The notes: generated by a model from the letters alone, not told the origin. Positions 1 to 9,256 are shown, numbered from the stretch's first letter. The stretch is DNA of 33,422 nt from Actinomycetota bacterium (GCA_017853815.1 JAFMIT010000004.1:1-33422); one strand, 5' to 3'. A program made the numbers and translations.

Positions 1-308
1 GTCGAGAAGATGTTGCAAGATGCCCAGCGGACATCTGCACCGAGAGCGACTAAGGTTTCGATGAGCACAGCAGTCTGCACGGTCATGTGTAGCGAACCAG
101 CAATCTTCGCGCCTGTAAGTGGCTTGGAGTCACCGAACTCGGCACGCATAGCCATGAGGCCAGGCATTTCGTGTTCAGCCAAACGAATTTCATGACGACC
201 GAATTCAGCAAGCTTGAGATCTGCTACTGCGTATTCGAGGCCAAAACCAGGAACGGCATCGCCAATAACGAATGCATCGCGCCCAGCAACAAAGTTGTCA
301 ACAGACAT
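1..308 (-). CDS. ahcY: S-adenosylhomocysteine hydrolase (adenosylhomocysteinase), N-terminal part, truncated by window edge
   Basis: Reverse-strand translation from ATG at 308 reads [103 protein letters not shown], the typical AhcY N-terminus. Open to the window edge and absent from the ORF track. Confidence 0.95.
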   Translation of the reverse strand, partial: MSVDNFVAGRDAFVIGDAVPGFGLEYAVADLKLAEFGRHEIRLAEHEMPGLMAMRAEFGDSKPLTGAKIAGSLHMTVQTAVLIETLVALGADVRWASCNIFS

Positions 309-418
309 GGATTTCTCCTACATGTGGATGGCGACAAACGGCTCGAGACTTCGATGGTCTGCCTATAGGAGGGTCGGATACCGACTCGCTGGCGGAATTG
401 TACGCGATGAAACGAGCG

Positions 419-1327
419 CTACGCGCGATAGATGTCTGGTTCGATGAAGATATAGCGGGCGTGCGGCAGAGCGAGACGAATATTCGCTTCAATATCGTCG
501 ATAGCTGAACTGACCTCAACGGCGCGGACTGCGGCATCAACGCCGACTTTGGCAGCGACCAACAGCTCGTCTGGACCGACGTACAACGTGCGAACGTGGA
601 TGACCTGTCGAACGAGAGGCGAGGCGGCGAGAAGTTCGCGAATCTTGGCATCGTCCTCTTCGAGCGCGGATTCACCAACCAACATGCTCGTCATCTCGAA
701 CGACAAAATGACAGCGATGACGACGAGCAAGAGACCGACAGCTACGGCACCTAGGCCGTCCCAGCGAGCATCGCCTGTGACAGTCGATCCGACCACGCCC
801 ACAAAAGCGAACATCAGGCCTGTCAGTGCGCCGATGTCTTCGAGGACGATGACCGGAAGTTCTGGCTGTCGAGCTGCCCGAACGAACTGCCACAGAGTGC
901 GCTTGCCTTTGACGTGAGCCACCTCTGCGAGCGCAGTGCGCAGTGAGAAAGATTCAAGAATAATCGCGACGAGCAACACCGCAATCGCGATACGGGTATC
1001 GCCAACTTCTTCTGGATGCTGAAATTTGTGGATGCCCTCGTACAGCGAATATGCGCCACCGACAACGAACAGAACAATCGCAACGATAAAGCCGTAGATG
1101 TAGCGAACCCGGCCGTAACCGAAATTGTGTTGATCGCTCGTCCGCTGTGAATGACGGTGGCCGACTAACAGCAGCACCTGATTGCCCGAGTCAGCGACTG
1201 AGTGGACTGCTTCGCTGAGCATCGAAGCGGAACCTGTGATGAAGAACGCCACAAATTTTGAAACCGCAATGCCGAGGTTTGCTACTAGCGCTGCTAAAAC
1301 CGCACGCATGCCACCACTGGTGCTCAT
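419..1327 (-). CDS. Cation diffusion facilitator (CDF) family transporter
   Basis: 302 aa with multiple TM segments; motif 'SASMLSEAVHSVADSGNQVLLLVGHRHS' matches the CDF signature. Confidence 0.9.
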   Translation of the reverse strand: MSTSGGMRAVLAALVANLGIAVSKFVAFFITGSASMLSEAVHSVADSGNQVLLLVGHRHSQRTSDQHNFGYGRVRYIYGFIVAIVLFVVGGAYSLYEGIHKFQHPEEVGDTRIAIAVLLVAIILESFSLRTALAEVAHVKGKRTLWQFVRAARQPELPVIVLEDIGALTGLMFAFVGVVGSTVTGDARWDGLGAVAVGLLLVVIAVILSFEMTSMLVGESALEEDDAKIRELLAASPLVRQVIHVRTLYVGPDELLVAAKVGVDAAVRAVEVSSAIDDIEANIRLALPHARYIFIEPDIYRA

Positions 1328-1333
1328 GAATTC

Positions 1334-2467
1334 CTAGTCTTGAAGTCGAGACTTCAGTTCGTTGATCGGCCCAATTGGACTTGGGTCGATGTGAAGCGCC
1401 AACGCTGTGTAAACGCTGGCCCAGTCAGTCAGGGCTACTAGTGATGCAAGCCGATGAATAATCCGGGTGCCAGTTGCGTCGACACGGGTAACAGGTACGC
1501 CGCGGCGATCGGCAATATCGCTGACGATTTCGGCGCGCTTGGCCATTTGTGGATGTTCAATCGAATCGCGCAGCAACACGAGGCGGAACTTTCGATTGAG
1601 TTCGCGACCTGCGCGATCTTCGAAAATCTCTTCAACACTCGATGCGCCTGCGAACGGTCCGTCCAGAACAACCACTTGGTTGTGCTGAGACTCCGGGATC
1701 TCGCCGTGAATTGCGGGAATCTTGGCGTTCTCGGCCAGCTGCGAGATAAATCGGTATGACGCAACAGGTCCGATCGCTCCTGTACCCCAAATCATCGGCA
1801 GCGAGCCAGCGAGTGCAACTGCGAGAAGTTTGGCTGGATTCTCAAACGACTCTCGCTCGACTGCGCACTGTTGACCAATTTCATCAATGACGTCTGCGGC
1901 ATGTTGCAAGTCTGTATCCGGCACTGAGACGACGCCGAGTTGGTTGCCGACCAGCAATAGCGGCGTCAGGAGTGTCCACATTGATGCGCGCGGCATCAAC
2001 CCTTTGGCATCCACCAGCATCGTTGAACTGCCGCGCACGGACGCAGTGAAATCGTGGAGGGCCGAACCAGCGGACGTGATTGACACCAGTTTTGATCCCC
2101 GTCGTGCTGCCTCATGAGCCGCAGCGATGGTTTCTTCGGTACCGCCACTGCACGACAGTGAAATCACGACGTCGTCAGCACCGACCCAGGCTGGCAATCC
2201 ATAGCCGCGAGAAGAAACAACAGGAATCGGTGATGTGGCGTTGGCGAGAGCTTCGATGACCTGTCCAGAGATGCCAGAGCCACCCATGCCTGTGACCACT
2301 ACAGCGCGAGGCCGACCTGCTTCGCCGATGCGGGCGATTTCGTCTCGGTTCGCTTCGGCTAGCCCGCGACGGACTTGGGCGCCGGCGGTGGCGGTGGCGG
2401 CGAGCATCTCACCAGGATCAGCTGCGAGCATCGCTGCGACATCATCAAGAATCAAATCGTCGACCAT
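1334..2467 (-). CDS. SIS-domain sugar isomerase, likely bifunctional phosphoglucose/phosphomannose isomerase
   Basis: 377 aa; SIS motif 'VVTGMGGSGISGQVIEAL', 'SCSGGTEET', and a PGI/PMI-like 'GEIPESQHNQVV' segment containing Glu and His. Confidence 0.82.
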   Translation of the reverse strand: MVDDLILDDVAAMLAADPGEMLAATATAGAQVRRGLAEANRDEIARIGEAGRPRAVVVTGMGGSGISGQVIEALANATSPIPVVSSRGYGLPAWVGADDVVISLSCSGGTEETIAAAHEAARRGSKLVSITSAGSALHDFTASVRGSSTMLVDAKGLMPRASMWTLLTPLLLVGNQLGVVSVPDTDLQHAADVIDEIGQQCAVERESFENPAKLLAVALAGSLPMIWGTGAIGPVASYRFISQLAENAKIPAIHGEIPESQHNQVVVLDGPFAGASSVEEIFEDRAGRELNRKFRLVLLRDSIEHPQMAKRAEIVSDIADRRGVPVTRVDATGTRIIHRLASLVALTDWASVYTALALHIDPSPIGPINELKSRLQD

Positions 2468-2470
2468 GGA

Positions 2471-2641
2471 CTATCCCTTGCCTTTACGAGCTTGGGACAT
2501 CAGCAAAACGGGGATGCCATCGACAATCGGATAAATCCGGCCGCAGCACGCTGCCTTGAGCTCGGTGTCGCGGCGCAGTTTCAAGCGTCCGTGCTCATCG
2601 CATGGGCAGGCCAACAGCGGCAACAAATCTGCGATCAACAC
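2471..2641 (-). CDS. Trm112-like small zinc-ribbon-type protein (56 aa)
   Basis: Manual translation from GTG: (M)LIADLLPLLACPCDEHGRLKLRRDTELKAACCGRIYPIVDGIPVLLMSQARKGKG*. 'LLACP...YPIVDGIPVLL' is the Trm112 family signature. Fits tightly between manB (stop at 2644) and the SIS gene (start at 2467). Below the size cutoff of the ORF track. Confidence 0.9.
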   Translation of the reverse strand: MLIADLLPLLACPCDEHGRLKLRRDTELKAACCGRIYPIVDGIPVLLMSQARKGKG

Positions 2642-2643
2642 AC

Positions 2644-4020
2644 TTAACCCCGAATCAACGACAAGACATCATCAACAATGGCCTGCACGTGCTCTTGAGT
2701 TTTTGCTTCGGCATTGAGACGTAGCAATGGCTCGGTGTTGCTCGCACGAACGTTGAACCACCATCCCTCTCCAGAGACTGTGAGCCCATCGAGTTCATCG
2801 AGGCAGACACCCTCACGGTCACCGTAAGTTGCCTTGATTTTGGCAACCACAGCCTGGGCATCATCTACGCGCGAATTGATCTCGCCGCTCTCGACGTAAC
2901 GCTTGTAGCTTGAGAGGACATCAGACAATTTGGTTCCGGCAGGGGTTTCGCCAAGCGCTGCCATGGCATGAAGGGCCGCGAGCATTCCCGAATCGGCACG
3001 CCAAAAATCGCGGAAGTAGAAGTGACCTGAATGCTCGCCACCAAATACTGCGTTGGTTTCGGCCATCGTCGCTTTGATGAACGAGTGACCCACGCGAGTG
3101 CGTACCGGCGTGCCACCGTTTTCGCGCACTACCTCAGCGACCGACCAAGAGGTAATCAAGTTGTGAATGATGTTGGAACCAGGGTGCTTGTCGAGCTCAC
3201 GCTTGGCGATCAATGCTGTCAAGGTTGATGGGCTCACGATGCCGCCTTGTTCGTCGACGACAAAACAACGATCCGCATCGCCATCAAACGCCAAACCGAT
3301 ATCGGCTTTGTGTTCGATGACGGCCTTCTGGAGATCTACAAGATTTGCAGGATCAATGGGGTTCGCTTCGTGGTTAGGGAAAGAACCATCGAGCTCGAAG
3401 TACATCTCGACAATGTCGAGTGGCAGGTTCTTCAACACGATAGGCACGGTGTAGCCGCCCATGCCATTGCCCGCATCGACGACCACTTTGAGCGGACGAA
3501 TGCCGCGAAGGTCAACAAGTTCGCGCAAGTAGTCGGCGTAGGCGTCCGCAAGATTTTGTTGGGAGAGAGTGCCGCGAGGGCCTGCGTAGTCGGAAGTCCA
3601 ACCATCGTTGATGAGCTGCTTGATTTCTGCGAGTCCGGATTCCTGCCCCACTGGAGCTGCGCCGGCACGGCATAACTTGATGCCGTTGTATTGCGCGGGA
3701 TTGTGGCTGGCCGTAAACATCGCACCGGGAAGACCGAGATGGCCAGATGCGAAGTACAGGCCATCGGTCGAGGCAAGACCAATCTCGATGACGTCGACGC
3801 CTTGAGCCATCACGCCATCCGCGAAGGCCGCTACAAGCTCTGGACCGCTGGGTCGCATGTCGTGACCGATCACCACAGTGCCAGCGCCGCCGGCCTCGCG
3901 AGAGATGCCGAGCACCTTCACAAAAGCCGCGCCGACAGCGCGAGCCAAGTCGGCGTCAAGTTGGTCTGGATAGGTGCCACGAACGTCGTAGGCCTTGATG
4001 ATTTGGTTGAGATCACGCAC
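2644..4020 (-). CDS. manB: Phosphomannomutase/phosphoglucomutase
   Basis: 458 aa; catalytic serine loop 'MFTASHNPAQYNG', metal loop 'AFDGDADRC', sugar-binding 'GGEHSGHFYF', phosphate loop 'VRASNTEPLLRL'. Confidence 0.95.
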   Translation of the reverse strand: MRDLNQIIKAYDVRGTYPDQLDADLARAVGAAFVKVLGISREAGGAGTVVIGHDMRPSGPELVAAFADGVMAQGVDVIEIGLASTDGLYFASGHLGLPGAMFTASHNPAQYNGIKLCRAGAAPVGQESGLAEIKQLINDGWTSDYAGPRGTLSQQNLADAYADYLRELVDLRGIRPLKVVVDAGNGMGGYTVPIVLKNLPLDIVEMYFELDGSFPNHEANPIDPANLVDLQKAVIEHKADIGLAFDGDADRCFVVDEQGGIVSPSTLTALIAKRELDKHPGSNIIHNLITSWSVAEVVRENGGTPVRTRVGHSFIKATMAETNAVFGGEHSGHFYFRDFWRADSGMLAALHAMAALGETPAGTKLSDVLSSYKRYVESGEINSRVDDAQAVVAKIKATYGDREGVCLDELDGLTVSGEGWWFNVRASNTEPLLRLNAEAKTQEHVQAIVDDVLSLIRG

Positions 4021-4051
4021 AGCCCAAGCCTACTGAACAAAGTGAGCGTGC

Positions 4052-4396
4052 TTAGTCGGTTTCCCTCACCACACGAAGGTGACCGCGCCGGCCAGAGGTG
4101 TGGACTGGATGATGCGGCGATGACGCCCCTGCGGCCTCGCGCACCGCGTCTGCAATGGCGTCCAAATCGTCCGAAGATGGCCGCAAACTCTCAAGATCCG
4201 TTTCGAGCTTCACGAGCTCCCAGCCGCGGGGAGGCACCAGACGCCGACTGTGGTTTTCGCACAAGTCGTAGCAGTGAGGTTCAGCAAAAGTGGCGAGCGG
4301 TCCCAGCACAGCCGTGCTGTCTGCGTAGACGTAGGTGAGCGTGGCAATAGCAAGGTTGTCGCACATGGGGCGAGAACATTTGCGGGCCGGATTCAT
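4052..4396 (-). CDS. DUF3499-family actinobacterial protein
   Basis: 114 aa; 'RKCSRPMCDNLAIATLTYVYADSTAVLGPLATFAEPHCYDLCENHSRRLVPPRGWELVKLE' recognised as DUF3499, in its usual position next to manB. Confidence 0.85.
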   Translation of the reverse strand: MNPARKCSRPMCDNLAIATLTYVYADSTAVLGPLATFAEPHCYDLCENHSRRLVPPRGWELVKLETDLESLRPSSDDLDAIADAVREAAGASSPHHPVHTSGRRGHLRVVRETD

Positions 4397-4454
4397 GATG
4401 CGAAAGTTAGTCGGAGCGACGGCGAAACTGTTGAAGTGACACGACTAGTCAAGA

Positions 4455-5873
4455 CTAAGAAGTCCGTAGCATCAGCCGAACGCCCGAGACCGTCTGACTT
4501 GATGGGTCGAGCAGGGCTGTCGCCGCGGAATACGACCCACGTGAAGTCTTGTCTTCTAACCACATCGTCACGTACACCTGCGGCTCATCAGAACTGATCA
4601 CGAGCACCATGCCAGTCTCACGGCGATCGTCGAGGCGAAGTGCCGCCACTTCACCTTCGTGAACTGTCGTGACGTTTTGCCATTGTTGCTCGCCACCGAC
4701 AAAGGCCGTCACTGTGACTTTGGAGTCAGTCAACGCGAGGGCCTGGAGACCAGCGAGTTTGAGTTCACTTGGGATCATCGTCACTGCACCGCGAAGGAGT
4801 GGTGCTTGTGAGGACAACACTTGGTAATCGCGCAAGCCACCGATGCGCGTGAACAGCGAAACCGATGCGAGCATGGGCTGATCGGACGAAATCTCAATCG
4901 AAGCCTTGGAGTTCTCGATGACGTCTGTCAGATCGATTGTCTTGACGACCCCAGCATCAAGATTCATGTCCGTCGCATCACTCAGCGGGAAACTTCCATC
5001 GGGCGTGTGAAGGATGACCGATGCGATTGCATCCTCGGTCGGTGACACCAGGTGCAACAGTGGACTCTGAATACCGTCGCGGATACCGACAATGACGGCG
5101 TGGGTTGAGAGCGACTCGACGGGCATGTTGAAGGTGCGACCCAGCTGAGAAACGCCATCGACAACTTCAGTTTGGACAGACGCAGTGACCCGACCATCGA
5201 CGACGTGAACACGCAATGCCACCGATTTCTCCCCTGGAACAGCGCGGGTGATGTCGACCAGTTTCAATCCTTGAGCCGGCACCAGAACGCGGTGGAACTC
5301 CGTCATCGATGTTTCACCGTCGCCAGTGAAGGCCGTGAGCGTCGCGACCGTGTCTGCATTGTCTGGATTCGAGAGAACTAAGTAGGCGCTATAGCCAGCC
5401 TGTGTGTTGATTCCTGCGAACCACCACTCTTGACCCGGCGTGCGACACGCGTCTACCGCAAGTCCCGCACCGGCACCCGACGAGCGTTGGGCGGTCATCA
5501 GTGCTGCAATTCGATTCGCAGAATCACCTTCAGCAGAGATGCGCTTGAAGTCGCCTGACTTCAAGTCGGTTTCGCGGGAGGCGCCTGGCACCAGCGCCTT
5601 CATGCGCTCGCCAATCGATACATCCACGGTGTCGCCATCGACCAGTGAGGAGCCGTTACCGACGATCAGACGTTGACGCGGAGTCGGACCAGTGGTGTTC
5701 CAACCGACACATTGCAGGTCTGTCACAGCCCGAGCCGCATTGAACTCCGTGGTTGATTCGGTAGGTCGGGCATAGACGCCGAGACCGTAGGACGTCACCG
5801 CTACCAGCAGAGCAACAACGACACCATTACGACTGAGAACTGTTGCCTTGAAGAAGTTTGAAATCAGACTCAT
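4455..5873 (-). CDS. DUF5719-family membrane-anchored/secreted protein
   Basis: ORF is open from 5969, but ATG at 5873 (MSLISNFFKATVLSRNGVVVALLVAVTSYGLGVYA, a TM/signal segment) overlaps the upstream GT stop as ATGA and is the better start. Family assigned by content and position. Confidence 0.75.
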   Translation of the reverse strand: MSLISNFFKATVLSRNGVVVALLVAVTSYGLGVYARPTESTTEFNAARAVTDLQCVGWNTTGPTPRQRLIVGNGSSLVDGDTVDVSIGERMKALVPGASRETDLKSGDFKRISAEGDSANRIAALMTAQRSSGAGAGLAVDACRTPGQEWWFAGINTQAGYSAYLVLSNPDNADTVATLTAFTGDGETSMTEFHRVLVPAQGLKLVDITRAVPGEKSVALRVHVVDGRVTASVQTEVVDGVSQLGRTFNMPVESLSTHAVIVGIRDGIQSPLLHLVSPTEDAIASVILHTPDGSFPLSDATDMNLDAGVVKTIDLTDVIENSKASIEISSDQPMLASVSLFTRIGGLRDYQVLSSQAPLLRGAVTMIPSELKLAGLQALALTDSKVTVTAFVGGEQQWQNVTTVHEGEVAALRLDDRRETGMVLVISSDEPQVYVTMWLEDKTSRGSYSAATALLDPSSQTVSGVRLMLRTS

Positions 5874-8800
5874 GACTCCACCAGCCATTCGTCTCGATAG
5901 GTGTTTCGCCGACGCGGCGCGAGCACCAGCAGTGCTGTAACCATTGAGAAGCCGGCGAACAGCAACCAATCAGAGCGACTCGACTTGTTCAGCGACACCG
6001 TGAGGATGCCTTCGGCGTTCTTCGGGACTTTCCACTTGTTAATGAAACTTCCGACGCGCTCAAGTTCATCTCCATTGAGGCTCGCGACCCACGCGGAGTC
6101 AGAGCGCGCAGCGAGGGTCACTATGCGTTCGTACTTGACGGCGTCGAGGGTGCCACCAAAAGTCAGCGGCGTCTTCAACTCGGTGTTATCGATTTCATCA
6201 AAAATAACTGGTGAGACCGTCGACCCATCGTCAGAAATAAAAAGTTTGTTTTCGACTTCAACAACTCGCCATACGTTCAATAACTGATCGCTGCGAGCTG
6301 TCATCAGACGAGTGAGATTCCCGATCGAGGCGATGCGTAGTGCGAGCGGATCTCGGACGGGCACTGCTATGTAACCGACGCCGAGGTCGTAGAGCGGATT
6401 CTTTTCGTCGGTCGAACTGCCCGTGAGCCAAGCCGCAATGGCCGCAGAAATTTCAGAATCGCCTTCAGCGCTCATCACTTCGCTATCTCCGAAGGTGAGC
6501 GGTCGCTGATCAAGCAAGTCAGCAACAACGAGTCCAGCCTCGTCTGTCGACAACATCAACGTGCGCAAATTCAGCGGTTCGGTGTAACCGCGCAATGTTG
6601 CGGCAGAAATCTCAGGTGCTCGATGAAGTCGATCGACGTCAGCTCGTTGCCACACATTGAAATACAAACCAGACAGTGGCAGTGCAGTCACCGCAATCGT
6701 CGCAAGTGCCGTACTCACTTGACGCCAGCCAAAAGCGCTTCTGTTCAAACGCACTCGCACGGTTGCCGCGCTGCTCGCGAGACACAGAAGCATGGCTGCA
6801 CTAATGATGAGAGCTGGAAGATCCAGCCGAAGTTTTCCGGTCGCAGAGGCCACGTAACTCATCGTGACTTGGGCGACGAGTGCCACGAGGAGCGCAATCC
6901 GAATCACGCGCCAGGCCTGCTGGCTGAGTCCGCGATTTCGAGAATCTGACAGGCTGGCTGCAGCCACGAACACCAATCCTGCGGCCCACCACCACGGCTG
7001 CGGCGAATCTGGCGCGCCTTTTCCGAACAGTGCCATCCAGGCCGAGGCTGGGCGGACATTCGAAGCTGCAAATTGCGCAAACCATGAACCTGGGTTGACT
7101 AACACATCAATTGACCAAGGCATCAAGATGGTCAGTGACCAGACGAACACCATAATCATGCGGGCGGCAGCTCCGCGGCTTGGTCGAACCGAGACCAAGA
7201 AGAAGATCAATCCGAGTGCGAGCAATACCCATGTGGCTGGCCAGGTCGCACACAGAATGGAAATCAACAGCGCCGCGCCAGCCGCTGCCCGCCACGAGGT
7301 CTGGGCATGACGCAAGAGCACCACCGTGGGCGGCAAGGCGATGGCGCTCAATACCACTGCAACGTTTCCCGAGACTGCCGATTCCACCACCACAGGAGAC
7401 AGGCTGTAGAGGGCCGCAAGCCAGACACGGGTTGCTGAATGCGGCAACAGCGAGCGCAGAGCGAGGTGCATCGATGCGGCGGCCCACCACATGCCAAACG
7501 TGCTGACGGTAAGAACGAAGAGCGCGGGATTTTGGAAAGTCAGATAGGAGAAGACCGCAATCAGCGCCTGCATGGGATGAGAAGGATCGCCTGTTCCAAG
7601 CCCCACGAGATGCCAAGACGACAAGTACTCCGTCCAGAGCGCATCAGCCGAAGTGGGCAGGACGACTCCTGAAGGTGATACGAGTTGACCACTACCCCAG
7701 GCATTGCGCGTTGCAAAAATGCCGAAGATGACGCTGACGAGACCAAGAATTGAGCCAGGCCGCTTCAGTGCAGCAAGCAGCGCTTGGAAATAGCCGACAT
7801 CCGCGCCATGAGCTCGGTTCGGTAGCAGCGCATCGAGACCGCGTTGGTAATTTTCTTGAACGCTTTCAGCGAGCTCGGTGCTCGCGTGCACCACTTGCTC
7901 CTTCAGAGTGGGACGGACACCTGGCAGCAAACCAGCAGTTCCGTACCGAGCACGAAGTCGGCGCACTGCACGGCCTGACGCCAGACCGCTCACCGTGGCC
8001 CGCCATTCGTCGCGAGCGGAAGTGAGATCCTGAACAGCGAGATAACCAGCACCGCGAGCCAAGCCAGCAAGTGCAATGAGTAACCACCGCGCCCAAAGCC
8101 AGCGCTTTGGTGTTTGCGAGAGGATGACGAGGATTCCAGCCCGACGATCAACGTAGTGTGGCGATGCGCTCGCTTTTTCTTTCTTACGAACTGAACGTGC
8201 CGTAGCCGCCACATGGCGAATTCGCGCGGCCGGCGCGAGCACCACTTCGTTGCCCATCGACCACGCGCGCCAGCACAAATCTAGATCGGTTCGAAAATGC
8301 GAAAGCTCAGGGCTGAAACCACCCAAGGAAGTCCACACATCGCGACGAATCAGCATTCCCACATTCGATGCGGCATGCACAGGCCCGCTGACATCGTGTT
8401 GGCCCTGATCGCGCTCGCCACGTTCGAGACCTGTGTAACGGGTACCAATGGCGGTGATGCTCGTGCCAACTTCGATGACATGTGACGCATCGGACCAGTC
8501 AAGAACTTTGCTGCCGATGACTGCAGCATGCGGATACTCGTTCGCAACTTTCAATAGGTGTTCAAGCGCCTGAGGTTCGGCGGCGCTATCGTCGTGAATA
8601 AGCCACAGCCATTGAACGGTGTTCGGGACGTCATCGAGGGTCGCCACCGCAGCATCGATGGCGTCGGACTGGGTGGCAGAAAGCGGAAGCTCGATTAAAT
8701 CTGCGGGGCGGTGCTGCTTGAGGACAGCGACGCTGTCATCGATGGACTCAATGTCCACTCCCACCCACGAATCAGCAGCGCGAGTCTGAGCCTCGAGCGC

Positions 8801-8938
8801 GGCCAGTGACACTGGAAGCCAGCGGGCACCATTACGGCTCACCACGATTGCGGTGACATGGTGATTGATTTCGATGGGTGCTGTTGACTCTACGTCTTCG
8901 TCTTCTCGCCACCACTCAGGGGCAAAATCGTGAGTCAC
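5870..8938 (-). CDS. Family 2 glycosyltransferase fused to a large multi-TM C-terminal region (1022 aa)
   Basis: N-terminus 'HHVTAIVVSRNGARWLPVSLAALEAQT...WLIHDDSAAEP...FSPELSHFRTDLDLCWRAW' is GT2-like; long C-terminal series of hydrophobic segments. GTG start. Confidence 0.85.
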   Translation of the reverse strand: MTHDFAPEWWREDEDVESTAPIEINHHVTAIVVSRNGARWLPVSLAALEAQTRAADSWVGVDIESIDDSVAVLKQHRPADLIELPLSATQSDAIDAAVATLDDVPNTVQWLWLIHDDSAAEPQALEHLLKVANEYPHAAVIGSKVLDWSDASHVIEVGTSITAIGTRYTGLERGERDQGQHDVSGPVHAASNVGMLIRRDVWTSLGGFSPELSHFRTDLDLCWRAWSMGNEVVLAPAARIRHVAATARSVRKKEKASASPHYVDRRAGILVILSQTPKRWLWARWLLIALAGLARGAGYLAVQDLTSARDEWRATVSGLASGRAVRRLRARYGTAGLLPGVRPTLKEQVVHASTELAESVQENYQRGLDALLPNRAHGADVGYFQALLAALKRPGSILGLVSVIFGIFATRNAWGSGQLVSPSGVVLPTSADALWTEYLSSWHLVGLGTGDPSHPMQALIAVFSYLTFQNPALFVLTVSTFGMWWAAASMHLALRSLLPHSATRVWLAALYSLSPVVVESAVSGNVAVVLSAIALPPTVVLLRHAQTSWRAAAGAALLISILCATWPATWVLLALGLIFFLVSVRPSRGAAARMIMVFVWSLTILMPWSIDVLVNPGSWFAQFAASNVRPASAWMALFGKGAPDSPQPWWWAAGLVFVAAASLSDSRNRGLSQQAWRVIRIALLVALVAQVTMSYVASATGKLRLDLPALIISAAMLLCLASSAATVRVRLNRSAFGWRQVSTALATIAVTALPLSGLYFNVWQRADVDRLHRAPEISAATLRGYTEPLNLRTLMLSTDEAGLVVADLLDQRPLTFGDSEVMSAEGDSEISAAIAAWLTGSSTDEKNPLYDLGVGYIAVPVRDPLALRIASIGNLTRLMTARSDQLLNVWRVVEVENKLFISDDGSTVSPVIFDEIDNTELKTPLTFGGTLDAVKYERIVTLAARSDSAWVASLNGDELERVGSFINKWKVPKNAEGILTVSLNKSSRSDWLLFAGFSMVTALLVLAPRRRNTYRDEWLVES

Positions 8939-8943
8939 GGTGT

Positions 8944-8949
8944 TATCTA
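8944..8949 (-). promoter_or_regulatory. Possible -10 element (TAGATA) for a leaderless GT2 mRNA
   Basis: Reverse strand reads ...gttTAGATAacaccGTGACT. The hexamer ends 5 nt before the GTG, there is no obvious Shine-Dalgarno, and the -35 is weak. Confidence 0.25.
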
Positions 8950-9001
8950 AACAGACAAGCGACAGCTGCGGGGAAGTTGGACTGAATCACAGAAACAAGA
9001 T

Positions 9002-9256
9002 TTAGCCGGCACGCTTGAGGCGACGGCGCTCACGCTCGGAGAGGCCGCCCCAAATGCCGAAGCGCTCGTCCTGAGCGAGTGCGTACTCGAGGCACTCAAC
9101 GCGGACGTCGCAGGATTGGCACACCCGCTTCGCTTCACGAGTACTGCCACCCTTCTCTGGGAAAAAGGCTTCAGGGTCGGTCTGTGCGCACAGCGCATGC
9201 TCTTGCCATTCGAGCGCTGGATCTACATCCTGAGACGCATTCTCAAATGGTGCCAC
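9002..9256 (-). CDS. WhiB-family Fe-S transcriptional regulator (WhiB2/WhmD-like by position)
   Basis: 84 aa; 'HALCAQTDPEAFFPEKGGSTREAKRVCQSCDVRVECLEYALAQDERFGIWGGLSERERRRLKR' has the four Wbl cysteines and the GIWGG turn. GTG start preceded by AGGAGG. Confidence 0.95.
   Translation of the reverse strand: MAPFENASQDVDPALEWQEHALCAQTDPEAFFPEKGGSTREAKRVCQSCDVRVECLEYALAQDERFGIWGGLSERERRRLKRAG

Noticed and set aside
309-418. SAH or SAM riboswitch upstream of ahcY
   Set aside because: Only simple hairpins found; the conserved SAH riboswitch core was not recognised, so it is not called as a feature.
3691-4338. 215-aa plus-strand ORF over the manB 5' end and DUF3499
   Set aside because: Spans two confidently coded minus-strand genes and their gap; composition looks non-coding.
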